DNA of 64,000 nucleotides. It comes from CAINVV01 sp038323575. GTDB lineage: Bacteria > Bacteroidota > Bacteroidia > Bacteroidales > Prolixibacteraceae. The stretch's first letter is position 1; every line of letters begins with the position of its first letter. Below are positions 50,815 to 59,530 of the stretch, in pieces. The notes below the pieces were generated by a model. That model made no database searches. It was not told where the DNA came from and worked only from the letters and a program-made list of their open reading frames with translations. The stretch lies in the NCBI GenBank assembly GCA_038323575.1, contig JBBQHB010000005.1:45554-109553 (forward strand). Direction: 5' to 3'. The position numbers and the translations under genes were made by a program.

Positions 50815-52479
50815 TCAGTTAGTTTTATCTCCTGCTATCAGCGGCCATTTGTCAAACTCCCTGTGCATCTCCTTCCCGTCAACGGCTTTGATCACCCAGC
50901 TGTTTTTAGGTGCATTGACATCGTATTCAATCTTACTTCCCCCCGGAAACTGAAACTGTCTCTTCAGAACTCCGGCATCAGGATTACTATTGAACAATTC
51001 ATCGGCCAGTTCATTTGGTTTCCGGCTGTTGAATACAGCCATTATCCCAAGCGACCCGGCAGAATGGATCGCCACGCAAAGGCTGTCGTTTACCACATAA
51101 ACTGCCCATAGCGTGTTATTTATAGCCGGTTTAAAATTGATGGGTACAAAAACGGGTCCGTCGGAGCAGGCAAAATTTTTGTAAACACCGGTATTGTTCC
51201 ATTTCATGAAATCTTTGTCTTTGCCTTTTATGTGGAACAGATCGCTTATTTTTTCGGCGCTGTCGTTCAGGAAAAGGCAAACAGGCCGGGTAACGATGAT
51301 AGACCACTTCCCCCTGTTCACACCGCCTGCACTGAGCAAATAGCCGGGTCCCGCGGAATAAATTTCCGGTGAACTGTTTTCGCCATGGCCAAGTTTCACA
51401 AAATAATCCGGCTTGTGAAAAATAAGTTTTACCACTTCATCGGCAGGTCGGTAGGGCATGCAGGCTCCGGTGATGCCGTGCTGTTTTTCCTTATCGATAG
51501 GTTCGTAAAAATTTATTGTTGGATGAACGCTAAGCCAGACTTTCATAAAGGCTGTCATGTTGTCTTTCGACAGAGTGGTATTTTTGGCCCGGTCTAACCT
51601 CCTGCGGAAAGGCGGGTAATATTTGAACTGATAACTGCCCAGGGCATAGCAATAGCACAAATAATCCAAAGAACCGCGTGCCGCATTTCTGACTTTTTCC
51701 GAACCGAAAGCCTCCAGGTTTAAGATGGCTGAGATGGTATATCCCAGATATGGGATGGAATTAAACTCATAAAGTCCGATGGTTGTAATTTCATTGAGCA
51801 GGGCCAGGACATGCTTTTCCATGCCGTTCAGTTCGTTGTTGAATTCAGCGGAATTGTTGCCGTGCAGCATCCGATAGCGGTTTTTCAGGTACCTCGAACC
51901 CTGGATCATCAAAAGATGGTTTTCGGAATCTTTGATCCTTCCGAGGGTTCCCGGGACGGCATCGGAAGAATTCCCTCCTTCGGCAGAGAGGAGCACATCA
52001 ACAAGGTGCTTTTTTGTTTCAGGATAAAGTATTTCGGGTTTGTTGTCGAACAAATAAAGTATGGCTGTAAGGGGAGTTAAGGAAAAATCGTAATCGCCGT
52101 CAGGATTGAACAGCCACCGCGATCCGGTGTTGCCTCGGGGCTGCAGTCCTATGATGTAATCGTTGGTTTCCCGAATTTTGAAATTGGCAAGCAGCCGGCC
52201 GAGAAGTATCCTTGGAACCCTCATCTTGCCATCTTCTTTCCAATCACCGATCGGTTCCCTCGACCAGTAAAAATACAAGCTGTCGGCATAGGGGGAATGA
52301 TCGTTCCACACCAACGTCCGCTGATTCGGAATTTCCATATTGCCCGGCCTGAGGGGCGGATTTTGGTAACGAGCCTCTCCGAAAAGCCAGGTGTCCAGTT
52401 GCTCGTTGCTGAATAGCAGGAAAAACAAAACAATAAGTGAAATCAGTAGGATTCGTCCGGTGTATTTCTTTTTTTCCAT
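50815..52479 (-). CDS. Membrane-anchored alpha/alpha-type protein, paralogue 1 (candidate lyase or hydrolase)
   Basis: The protein has 554 residues and its family is unknown to me. One N-terminal hydrophobic segment (about 8-25) is a signal or anchor. Residues 60-370 look helical with repeated aromatic motifs (LYEFNSIPYLGYTISAILNLEAF in part, ALGSYQFKYYPPFRRRL in part); residues 370-550 look beta-rich (GHGENSSPEIYSAGPGYLLSAGG in part). It aligns along its whole length with the product of 53318-54991, for example CMPYRPADEVV against CMPYRPADKVV and DFMKWNNTGVYKNFAC against DFMKWNNTGVHRNFAC. A helical toroid plus C-terminal sheet is the layout of several polysaccharide lyase families. It is the last gene of the operon. 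Confidence 0.65.
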   Translation of the reverse strand: MEKKKYTGRILLISLIVLFFLLFSNEQLDTWLFGEARYQNPPLRPGNMEIPNQRTLVWNDHSPYADSLYFYWSREPIGDWKEDGKMRVPRILLGRLLANFKIRETNDYIIGLQPRGNTGSRWLFNPDGDYDFSLTPLTAILYLFDNKPEILYPETKKHLVDVLLSAEGGNSSDAVPGTLGRIKDSENHLLMIQGSRYLKNRYRMLHGNNSAEFNNELNGMEKHVLALLNEITTIGLYEFNSIPYLGYTISAILNLEAFGSEKVRNAARGSLDYLCYCYALGSYQFKYYPPFRRRLDRAKNTTLSKDNMTAFMKVWLSVHPTINFYEPIDKEKQHGITGACMPYRPADEVVKLIFHKPDYFVKLGHGENSSPEIYSAGPGYLLSAGGVNRGKWSIIVTRPVCLFLNDSAEKISDLFHIKGKDKDFMKWNNTGVYKNFACSDGPVFVPINFKPAINNTLWAVYVVNDSLCVAIHSAGSLGIMAVFNSRKPNELADELFNSNPDAGVLKRQFQFPGGSKIEYDVNAPKNSWVIKAVDGKEMHREFDKWPLIAGDKTN

Positions 52480-52510
52480 CAGATAAATTACAATAAGGAT
52501 TAAAGAATAA

Positions 52511-53302
52511 TTAATTGTTCAGGTTCCAAACCTTGAAGTTCCGGTACCTGAAATGGGTCCACTTCATTTGCCGGAAGCCGATTTTCCCATCCTGCAGGAC
52601 CGGACCATATTTTTTGCCGTCATCGGTCCAGTCGATGATCTTCCTTTCATCAATGTACATGATTATCCGGGCGTTGTCCTTTATCAGCTTCAGCTTGTGG
52701 ACGGCGGTTGATTTCACGGGGATACCCGGGTCTTTCTCCTGTACCAGGTAAAATCCGCTGTTTTTCCGCAGGTGTGAGATTTCCCTCCCGGGATTGTCCC
52801 GTCCGTTGGCATAGTAGGAGATATGGTAACAATTCAAAAATTTGCTTTTGGTGTAAAGGTTGAAAGTGCCGTCCCTAACGGGAAATGAAGGATCGAATAT
52901 ATCTTTGCCTTTCTTTCCCTTTGCGGAGAAAAATATAATGCATAAACCGGCATCGGTTTCCAGGTTTTGTGCCTCCCATTCCGCAACAAAGCTTGCCGGA
53001 AAATTTTGCGGGCACCAGAATACGTGGTGGTCTTTTTCTTTCGGAGAATACATCTCCATCCAGTTGTCGCGAAATTCAACTGTTGCGTTGCCTTCCATGA
53101 TCCAGCCGGATACCTCTTCTTTGGATGCCAGTAAGTTTTGGTAGATCAATTCTCCTTTGGAAACCATTGAAGACTGACCTTTGGAAAATATTGGCATACT
53201 GAATAATAATATTGCAGTGAATGCTTTTAAACAGGAGATTTTCACAATGGCAATTTTATTTATTTTGGGCTGAAAGCCCGTATTTGATAAAGATATAAAC
53301 AA
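52511..53302 (-). CDS. DUF1961 family secreted protein
   Basis: The protein has 263 residues from the ATG at 53302; a GTG at 53245 gives a tighter signal peptide start and is a fair alternative. After the signal sequence comes a complete DUF1961 beta-sandwich: WMEMYSPKEKDHHVFWCPQ, FSAKGKKGKDIFDPS, CYHISYYANGRDNPGREI in part, GFYLVQEKDPGIP, IIDWTDDGKKYGPV, and the ending FRYRNFKVWNL. DUF1961 proteins are common beside uronate polysaccharide lyases, which fits the two GH105 genes in this window. They are thought to be glycan-active or glycan-binding; no catalytic role is established. Confidence 0.86.
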   Translation of the reverse strand: MFISLSNTGFQPKINKIAIVKISCLKAFTAILLFSMPIFSKGQSSMVSKGELIYQNLLASKEEVSGWIMEGNATVEFRDNWMEMYSPKEKDHHVFWCPQNFPASFVAEWEAQNLETDAGLCIIFFSAKGKKGKDIFDPSFPVRDGTFNLYTKSKFLNCYHISYYANGRDNPGREISHLRKNSGFYLVQEKDPGIPVKSTAVHKLKLIKDNARIIMYIDERKIIDWTDDGKKYGPVLQDGKIGFRQMKWTHFRYRNFKVWNLNN

Positions 53303-53317
53303 ACTTCAACGCCAAAG

Positions 53318-54991
53318 TTAATTTTCATTTTCAATTTTAAGATCACCTTCGATCAAAGGCCATCCATCAAAATCACGATTCAGCGGTAGTCCGCCGACAA
53401 ACCGAATCACCCACTTGTTTTTCGGCGCCACCACATCGTATTCGATTTTTTCGCCTCCGGGGAACTGAAATGTTTGAATTAACTGTTCCGGTACGGGATT
53501 CGCCGTTAGGATTGCTTCAAGCAAACTGTCCCGCCGGCCCCCTTCAAATATTGCCATCAATCCCAGTTTTTCGGTGGAATATACTGCTACTGAAATGCTG
53601 TCTTTTAATGAATATACCGACCAGTTATCTTTTTGTGCCTGCGGTTTGAATGAAGTTGGGATATTAACCGGTCCGGCTGCGCAGGCAAAATTTCTATGTA
53701 CACCGGTATTATTCCATTTCATAAAATCGGATCCGGGACCAGCCAGATGGAAGGTCTCTGATAAGTTTGCTGATTTGTCATTTAGAAACAGGGTAATCGG
53801 ACGGGCCACAATAATCGACCGTTTCCCGCGGTTGACTCCCCCGGCCGAAAGGAGGAAATGTTTGCCTGCCGAATAGATCTCGGGAGTTGCTTCCGGACCG
53901 TGGCCCAGTTTTACAAAGTAACCATCTCCTTTGTCAAAAATCATTTCAACGACTTTATCCGCCGGTCGATAGGGCATACAGGCACCCATCAGAGCATGGA
54001 CTTCGCCGCTGCTGATATTTTTGTCGAAATTTTTAACCGGCGAAAAACTAAGCCAGGATTTCATGAAAACGGATTGGTAGTCTGTGGTTATTTCCTTGAT
54101 GCCGGCTTTTTCAAAGCGTCTCCGCATTGGAGGATAATGTTTTAGCTGATAACTTCCCAGGGCATAGGTCCAGTTCATGTAATCCAACACTTCACGGGCC
54201 TCTTTTCTTAGTTTTTCGGATGAAAATGCTTCGAGGTTGAGCAGTGCGCTGATTGTATACCCGATGTAAGGCAAAGAGTTGAATTCGTACAAACCATTGG
54301 TTTTCATTTCGTCCATAAAGGCCATCAGTTTGGCCTCCATGCCGTTGGCAACATTGTCAAATAGCGGGTTCTTGTCGCCATGATTCATCAGCCATCTGTT
54401 TTTCAGGTACTTTGAACCTTCGGTCATCAGGACATGGTTCTCAGTCTCGTGAACCATTCCGAGTGTTCGGGGTGCAGTGTAGCGAAATTTATTGCCTTCC
54501 CCGGTTAAAAGGACGCTCAGCAGATACTCCTTTGTCTCGGGATAGAGCAGTTCTGGCTGTTCACCAAACAAATAAAGGATGGTGGTTAAAATGGTGATGT
54601 GAAAATCGTAATCCCCTTTTGGGTTCAGCGCCCACGACGATCCCGAAACACCCCAAACCTTCATTTTCATGATCGTTTGATTCACTTCGGGAATATCGCG
54701 TTTCACCATCAGTTTACCGAGCAGAATCCTTGGGTAATTGCCTTTCCCGTCGAGGTTGGCGGGTATTTTTTTGGCTGCCCAGTCATTGCAGATACTATCG
54801 GCAAAAGCGGACCTGGTTTCCCATATTATTTTTCTATCGGCAGGTACGGAAATATTACCGGGTTGAAGATGGATTTGCCGGCTATTGACTTCACCGAAAA
54901 CATAAGAAGAAAGCCGGTTACTGTTCAAAAATATAATCAGGATCAGAGTGATCGCTAAAAAAAGACTCAACTTGGCAGATTTCTTCATCAC
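53318..54991 (-). CDS. Membrane-anchored alpha/alpha-type protein, paralogue 2 (candidate lyase or hydrolase)
   Basis: The protein has 557 residues. It is a full-length paralogue of the 50815-52479 product, with the same layout: N-terminal anchor (about 8-24), helical region to about 375, beta-rich C-terminal region (GGVNRGKRSIIVARP, FQFPGGEKIEYDV). The two copies flank the DUF1961 gene. They have diverged substantially, which suggests an old duplication with separate specificities or an obligate pair. The start follows the deleted GH29 gene by 16 bp. Function is inferred only from fold-like features and context. Confidence 0.65.
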   Translation of the reverse strand: MMKKSAKLSLFLAITLILIIFLNSNRLSSYVFGEVNSRQIHLQPGNISVPADRKIIWETRSAFADSICNDWAAKKIPANLDGKGNYPRILLGKLMVKRDIPEVNQTIMKMKVWGVSGSSWALNPKGDYDFHITILTTILYLFGEQPELLYPETKEYLLSVLLTGEGNKFRYTAPRTLGMVHETENHVLMTEGSKYLKNRWLMNHGDKNPLFDNVANGMEAKLMAFMDEMKTNGLYEFNSLPYIGYTISALLNLEAFSSEKLRKEAREVLDYMNWTYALGSYQLKHYPPMRRRFEKAGIKEITTDYQSVFMKSWLSFSPVKNFDKNISSGEVHALMGACMPYRPADKVVEMIFDKGDGYFVKLGHGPEATPEIYSAGKHFLLSAGGVNRGKRSIIVARPITLFLNDKSANLSETFHLAGPGSDFMKWNNTGVHRNFACAAGPVNIPTSFKPQAQKDNWSVYSLKDSISVAVYSTEKLGLMAIFEGGRRDSLLEAILTANPVPEQLIQTFQFPGGEKIEYDVVAPKNKWVIRFVGGLPLNRDFDGWPLIEGDLKIENEN

Positions 54992-55007
54992 TATTTATTG
55001 AGGTTTC

Positions 55008-55490
55008 TCAAAATGGTTTCCGTCTGACAATTTTGATCGCAAAAGCATAATCACACGGCTTTGTTTTAGGCGGTTCAATTTCCAGTCCTTCTTTTGTCAT
55101 TTTCCACTTCAGTTCTTTGCCATCCCCAAGCATGGTAACGGAGGAGATTTCTGACGGATACAACCCGGCCCATGTATCTCCTTTTGGTGCAAGACTTTTG
55201 ACGAGTAACTTTTCATCGGGCCAGTTGAGGACGATGACGTACAGGTTGTGATCCTTAATCGTGAAACTTATGTCCTGGGCAGGGACAGAATAAATACCCC
55301 AATGGGTGTAAATGCCAAACTTTCCGTCTTTCAACCATTGCGGGGTAGCATGGTTTTTGATGGAATTCCAGGAGCTGGTTATTTTTTCAGCCTTTTGGGC
55401 TGATACCTTTGATCCTGTCAATGAAGCAATTATTGTTATCAGGAGTAACAATAAAAACTTCTTTCCTTGAAAATTGATCATTTTCTTCAT
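55008..55490 (-). CDS. Internally deleted GH29 alpha-L-fucosidase, in frame
   Basis: The protein has 160 residues against about 450 for the family. After a signal peptide (about 1-31) it carries the first strand of the GH29 barrel (QWLKDGKFGIYTHWGIYSVPA, ending at residue 71, quoted here only to its key words FGIYTHWG). It then passes directly into the C-terminal beta domain (QDISFTIKDHNLYVIVLNWP). About 300 residues of the barrel, including the nucleophile Asp, are gone, yet the frame is intact and it sits in the operon with 11-bp and 16-bp gaps. It cannot be a fucosidase. It may be a recent deletion product or a retained secreted beta-domain protein. Confidence 0.82.
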   Translation of the reverse strand: MKKMINFQGKKFLLLLLITIIASLTGSKVSAQKAEKITSSWNSIKNHATPQWLKDGKFGIYTHWGIYSVPAQDISFTIKDHNLYVIVLNWPDEKLLVKSLAPKGDTWAGLYPSEISSVTMLGDGKELKWKMTKEGLEIEPPKTKPCDYAFAIKIVRRKPF

Positions 55491-55501
55491 GATGTTGAAA
55501 A

Positions 55502-57949
55502 CTAATTTTTTACGGGATTCAGCAGGCCATCCATCCGGACCTGAACGCCGGCTTCAAGCTTAATTTGTTTGGTCTTTGATCCGTAACGGATAGCGTAGGT
55601 ACCCCCATGATCTGATTTCACTGAAGCTCCGGTAAGTTTACCAAGACTCCAATCTATATCCAAGGTACAAGCCCCCCGTGCACGCAACCCATGGATGGAT
55701 CCGTCGGGCCATTGTGCGGGTAGTGCCGGCAGCAGCTGGATTTCTCCGTTTTGTGACTGCAGCAGCATTTCGGCTATGGCAGCCGCGCCGCCAAAATTGC
55801 CGTCGATCTGAAACGGTGGGTGGGTGTCGAATAAATTGGTGAGGGTACTCTTTCGCAGCAACTCATTGAGGTTATCAGCAGCCTTTTCCGGTTCAAGCAG
55901 TCTGGCATATAAGCTTATTATCCATGCCTTGCTCCAGCCGGTGTGGCCTCCTCCGTTGGCCAGTCGTCGTTCCAGCGTTCTTTTAGCGGCATTGAAAAAT
56001 ACAGTATCCTTCGGCGTAATCAGATTCAAAGGGTATAAGCCAAGTAAATGGGACATGTGGCGGTGACCCGGTTCTACCTCTGCAAAGTCCTTGATCCACT
56101 CCTGCAAAGTTCCGTTGGCCGCAACCTGCAGCGGAGGTAATTTCTGCTGCGCGTCCCTGACATTTTTCACCAGATCAGGATCCAAATTCAATATTTTCGC
56201 GGCATCGATGAAATTGTTGAACAAAGCGTTGATGATATGGATATCCACGGTAGGCATGTAGCACAATTGTGATTTTTCTTTCGTGGCTGAGTTTGGCACA
56301 AAAAATGAATTTTCAGGCGAATGTGAAGGATTGGTCACCAGGTATCCTTCCGGAGATTTGACCAGGTAATCCAACACAAACTGAATGGATCCTTTCATCA
56401 TCGGATAGGCAACATTTCTCAAAAAGCCTGTATCCAGCGTAAATTCATAATGGTCGTAGAGCGGGAAGGTCATCCAGGGACCGTCCAGCGGGGTGATGCC
56501 CCAAACGCCGTCCATCACTCCTGTTACGCCGTAAGGGTCGGTCAGGTGATGCATCGTCCAGCCGCGGGCGTTGTACATTTCTTTGGCGGTAACTGCCCCG
56601 GGAACTGTTAGCTTACCCATGAATCCGGCTAACGGGATCACTGTTTCTGCAAGGTTTCCCGTTTCGGCAGGCCAGTAATTCATCTGCAGGTTGATGTTGG
56701 TGTGAAAGTCGGCATTCCACGGAGCATCGTACAGATCGTTCCATATTCCCTGCAGATTAGCCGGAAGGCGTCCGGGCTTCCTGGAGGAATTCATCAGAAG
56801 GTAACGGCCATACTGGTAGTATAGCGAGACGAGGCCATTGTCGGTTTTTCCTTCTTTCATCCGGGCCAGACGCTCGTCGGTTGCCAGATTCGTGAATTCA
56901 TCTTTGCCGAGGTCAAATTTAACACGATCAAAAATTGTGCTGTGATCCTTTGTGTGAATCTCCTTCAGTTCCTTTGGCTTGTATTTTTCTGCTTTAGCGA
57001 TGATGTCGCTGCAAACAGCGATCGGATCGATGGAAGAGTCTGAATTGAGCATGTCCGGGTTGTAGTCGGTTGCCCCGGAAATAACGAGTACAATATTTTT
57101 TACGGAGCGAAGGTGAAAACCTGTCGATTTATCAGTGGCAAATGGTTCACTACTGCCATCGGCAGATATTACCTTCATTGCAGCAGCATAACGCATGTGC
57201 TTTCCGGCAGGACCTTTTGACGGTAATTCAGCATCAATGATCTGTCCGGTGTAAAAGGCCATTCCCTTTTCTGTTTTATAAATATTTGAGCAAAAAGGAG
57301 TTAATGGAGTTGATTTCTTTCTTTTATCTTTATTTTCATTCAGATTATCGAACTCACGTGAAAGAAGCACATCGGCATTAAAAGCCTTTACTGCAGTCAG
57401 GCTAACCACAATGATATCCTGGGGGGCCGAAACAAAAACCTCCTGTTTCAAGCTGTTTCCATCGACGGTGTATTCCGTTTTTGCGATACCCATGTGCAGG
57501 TTCAGTGACCTTTTGTAGGAGACAGGCTGACCTATCCATTGGTAATTAATAAAGAGATTCCCAAGCGGCTGATAGGATCGGACCTGTGAAGGAGTTCCCA
57601 CCATGTATTTATTCGACAGCTCCAGCGCCTTTTGGTACTCATTGTTAAATATGGCCTGCTGGATTTCCCCAAGATGAGCCTTTGCTTCCGGATTGTTGTT
57701 GTTCATTTTTGTGCCTGCCCAAACACTTTCCTCATTGAGTTGGATATTTTCGTGCAGCCAGTCACCATAAACCATGCCGCCTAACCGGCCGTTTCCGACA
57801 GGCAAGGCTTCCGTCCAGGTTTTGGCCGGGTTCTTGTACCAAAGCTCCATGTCATTGGTTTGGGCGGCTAGGGGGGAAATCTCAAATGGGACTAAGGTGA
57901 CAAATGAGCCAATTAGGACAATAAGGCTGTTGAGGACAAATGTTTTCAT
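55502..57949 (-). CDS. GH95 alpha-L-fucosidase/galactosidase
   Basis: A secreted inverting enzyme of the 1,2-alpha-L-fucosidase family; some members cut alpha-L-galactose. The protein has 815 residues with a signal peptide ending near residue 30. The N-terminal beta domain begins LWYKNPAKTWTEALPVGNG, with the family mark LGGMVYGD. The (alpha/alpha)6 domain contains NLQMNYWPAETGNL (catalytic Asn), VEPGHRHMSHLLGLYP, GGHTGWSKAW and FQIDGNFGGAAAI (catalytic Asp). The length is normal. Its ATG overlaps the stop of the upstream alpha/alpha gene (57946-57949), so the two are translationally coupled. Confidence 0.94.
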   Translation of the reverse strand: MKTFVLNSLIVLIGSFVTLVPFEISPLAAQTNDMELWYKNPAKTWTEALPVGNGRLGGMVYGDWLHENIQLNEESVWAGTKMNNNNPEAKAHLGEIQQAIFNNEYQKALELSNKYMVGTPSQVRSYQPLGNLFINYQWIGQPVSYKRSLNLHMGIAKTEYTVDGNSLKQEVFVSAPQDIIVVSLTAVKAFNADVLLSREFDNLNENKDKRKKSTPLTPFCSNIYKTEKGMAFYTGQIIDAELPSKGPAGKHMRYAAAMKVISADGSSEPFATDKSTGFHLRSVKNIVLVISGATDYNPDMLNSDSSIDPIAVCSDIIAKAEKYKPKELKEIHTKDHSTIFDRVKFDLGKDEFTNLATDERLARMKEGKTDNGLVSLYYQYGRYLLMNSSRKPGRLPANLQGIWNDLYDAPWNADFHTNINLQMNYWPAETGNLAETVIPLAGFMGKLTVPGAVTAKEMYNARGWTMHHLTDPYGVTGVMDGVWGITPLDGPWMTFPLYDHYEFTLDTGFLRNVAYPMMKGSIQFVLDYLVKSPEGYLVTNPSHSPENSFFVPNSATKEKSQLCYMPTVDIHIINALFNNFIDAAKILNLDPDLVKNVRDAQQKLPPLQVAANGTLQEWIKDFAEVEPGHRHMSHLLGLYPLNLITPKDTVFFNAAKRTLERRLANGGGHTGWSKAWIISLYARLLEPEKAADNLNELLRKSTLTNLFDTHPPFQIDGNFGGAAAIAEMLLQSQNGEIQLLPALPAQWPDGSIHGLRARGACTLDIDWSLGKLTGASVKSDHGGTYAIRYGSKTKQIKLEAGVQVRMDGLLNPVKN

Positions 57950-59505
57950 TTTGAGGGAATTATTTCTATTAAAGGATTATCGTTGAGCCAGGTTGATGGA
58001 ACATGAAAAGAAATTTTCATCACAGCAGGATACTCTTCCGAGATGGCACATTCTATATTGAGAAGAGCGGAATCTGTAATTTTTGAATAGGTTCTTTGCA
58101 GGCTTGAATTTATCGCCAGCTCCATGCCTGGAAATTTCCACATTTTGTCCTGGAAATTTTTTTCCGACAACTCCCTGGCATAGACATAAATATCCAAATT
58201 GGAACCTTTCTGGCCTTTGCTGAAAATTTTCATGCTGGTGTTGCTGACGATAATATTTGTTTTTCCGTCTCCCGGTACCAACAGCCATTCGGTTTCACCT
58301 GAGGCATTGTTCCAGTGTATTGTTCCCTCTTTAATCTGGTTCCAGGCGCGCCGGTTCCCCCACAAACCGCCCATCATCCAGTTTGAATTAACTATTGCCG
58401 TAACGTGTTTCAGGGTATCCCCGGTATATTTATTCGGGACGAAACGGTCAATCAACTGACCTTGAGCAGACACCTTAAGTTGGTCCAAAACATCTCTTGG
58501 AATAGTTAACCCAAGGTGCAATATTGGCGAAATATTACTCAATTCATCCTGTTTTGCTCCTATTCCCTGCGGCAATGGCGCCATTTTCTCCTCTCCAACT
58601 GCGATTGCGATCCATAAACCGGCGATGGAATAGTATTTCTTCATATCCATCCCGTATCCCCTGAAATAGGGGCCGGTAAAATTTTTGAGCCGAGGGTTAT
58701 AGTTGGAGGCAATTTCAGTCCACAAGGCCGATTCGAGTTCGATACCCATATTTTTGACCTGTTCGGAAGCCAGTTCGCGCCACAAGGCAAGTCCGATCAG
58801 TGATACCCCGTAATAAGTAGGTGAGTTGTATTCACTGAACGTCCGATGCCGTTGAAAGAGGGCATAAATATCATTGGCTTTATTTAGTCCGCCCGTCCGG
58901 AGTGCATTAATTTTAAACTCATTTCCGGCGAAGTCCATCAAAAAAGCGCTCATGATTGAAATGTTGGTATAATCGGCGCCAACATTCCTATTCAAAGCTC
59001 CCCTGGCTGCCCTTATAAGGCCAAGCCTTATTTCAGACACCACTGCGGCGGGTAAAATATCCTTATAATGGTGGTAAATGATGATCAGGTCACAACCAAT
59101 AAACTCCCTCCAGTTTTGATCCAGCCGGTCACTCCCGACGTTGGTTTTCCACATACCATAATTCACACTTTTGGCATCCTTGTTCTGGTTCTTCAAAATC
59201 CAGTTCAGGATTTGGACAGCATTTCTCAGATCTCCCGGATTATTCCTGAAAAGAAGCGCCTGTGCCAGCCTGGTCCTGCTTCTTAAACTTGCCTGGTCGG
59301 TCAATATCTGATTGACAGGAATTCTTGCAGTCAAATCAGCAGTAATGAAACCCTCCAGGAGTGATTGTTGGTACCCGGACAAGCCGTTATAAAAAAAGTG
59401 CCTCGTCACCACATCGCTCCTCTCTTGTGGCTTTGCTGAAGCGGGGCAGATGCAAAACAGGATAGACACCAACAGGCTGGTTAAGATGCTCAGGTTTTTT
59501 TTCAT
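57946..59505 (-). CDS. Secreted alpha/alpha-toroid protein, candidate polysaccharide lyase
   Basis: The protein has 519 residues with a signal peptide (about 1-25). The helical part (about 60-370) carries motifs of an (alpha/alpha)-toroid enzyme: NWREFIGCDLIIIYHHYKD in part, NISIMSAFLMDFAG, FSEYNSPTYYGVSLIGLALW in part, PYFRGYGMDMKKYYS. The rest is beta-rich. FSEYNSPTYYG with its Glu, Asn and Tyr residues is the best candidate for an active site. I cannot name the CAZy family; a glucuronan- or uronate-lyase-like activity would fit the GH105 neighbour. It overlaps the GH95 start by 4 bp. Confidence 0.65.
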   Translation of the reverse strand: MKKNLSILTSLLVSILFCICPASAKPQERSDVVTRHFFYNGLSGYQQSLLEGFITADLTARIPVNQILTDQASLRSRTRLAQALLFRNNPGDLRNAVQILNWILKNQNKDAKSVNYGMWKTNVGSDRLDQNWREFIGCDLIIIYHHYKDILPAAVVSEIRLGLIRAARGALNRNVGADYTNISIMSAFLMDFAGNEFKINALRTGGLNKANDIYALFQRHRTFSEYNSPTYYGVSLIGLALWRELASEQVKNMGIELESALWTEIASNYNPRLKNFTGPYFRGYGMDMKKYYSIAGLWIAIAVGEEKMAPLPQGIGAKQDELSNISPILHLGLTIPRDVLDQLKVSAQGQLIDRFVPNKYTGDTLKHVTAIVNSNWMMGGLWGNRRAWNQIKEGTIHWNNASGETEWLLVPGDGKTNIIVSNTSMKIFSKGQKGSNLDIYVYARELSEKNFQDKMWKFPGMELAINSSLQRTYSKITDSALLNIECAISEEYPAVMKISFHVPSTWLNDNPLIEIIPSK

Positions 59506-59530
59506 GGGTCTTTAAGGTATGTAAACTTTT

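Noticed and set aside
55008..55490. Calling this gene a small active fucosidase
   Set aside because: The barrel, nucleophile and acid/base residues are absent; only the first strand and the C-terminal beta domain remain.
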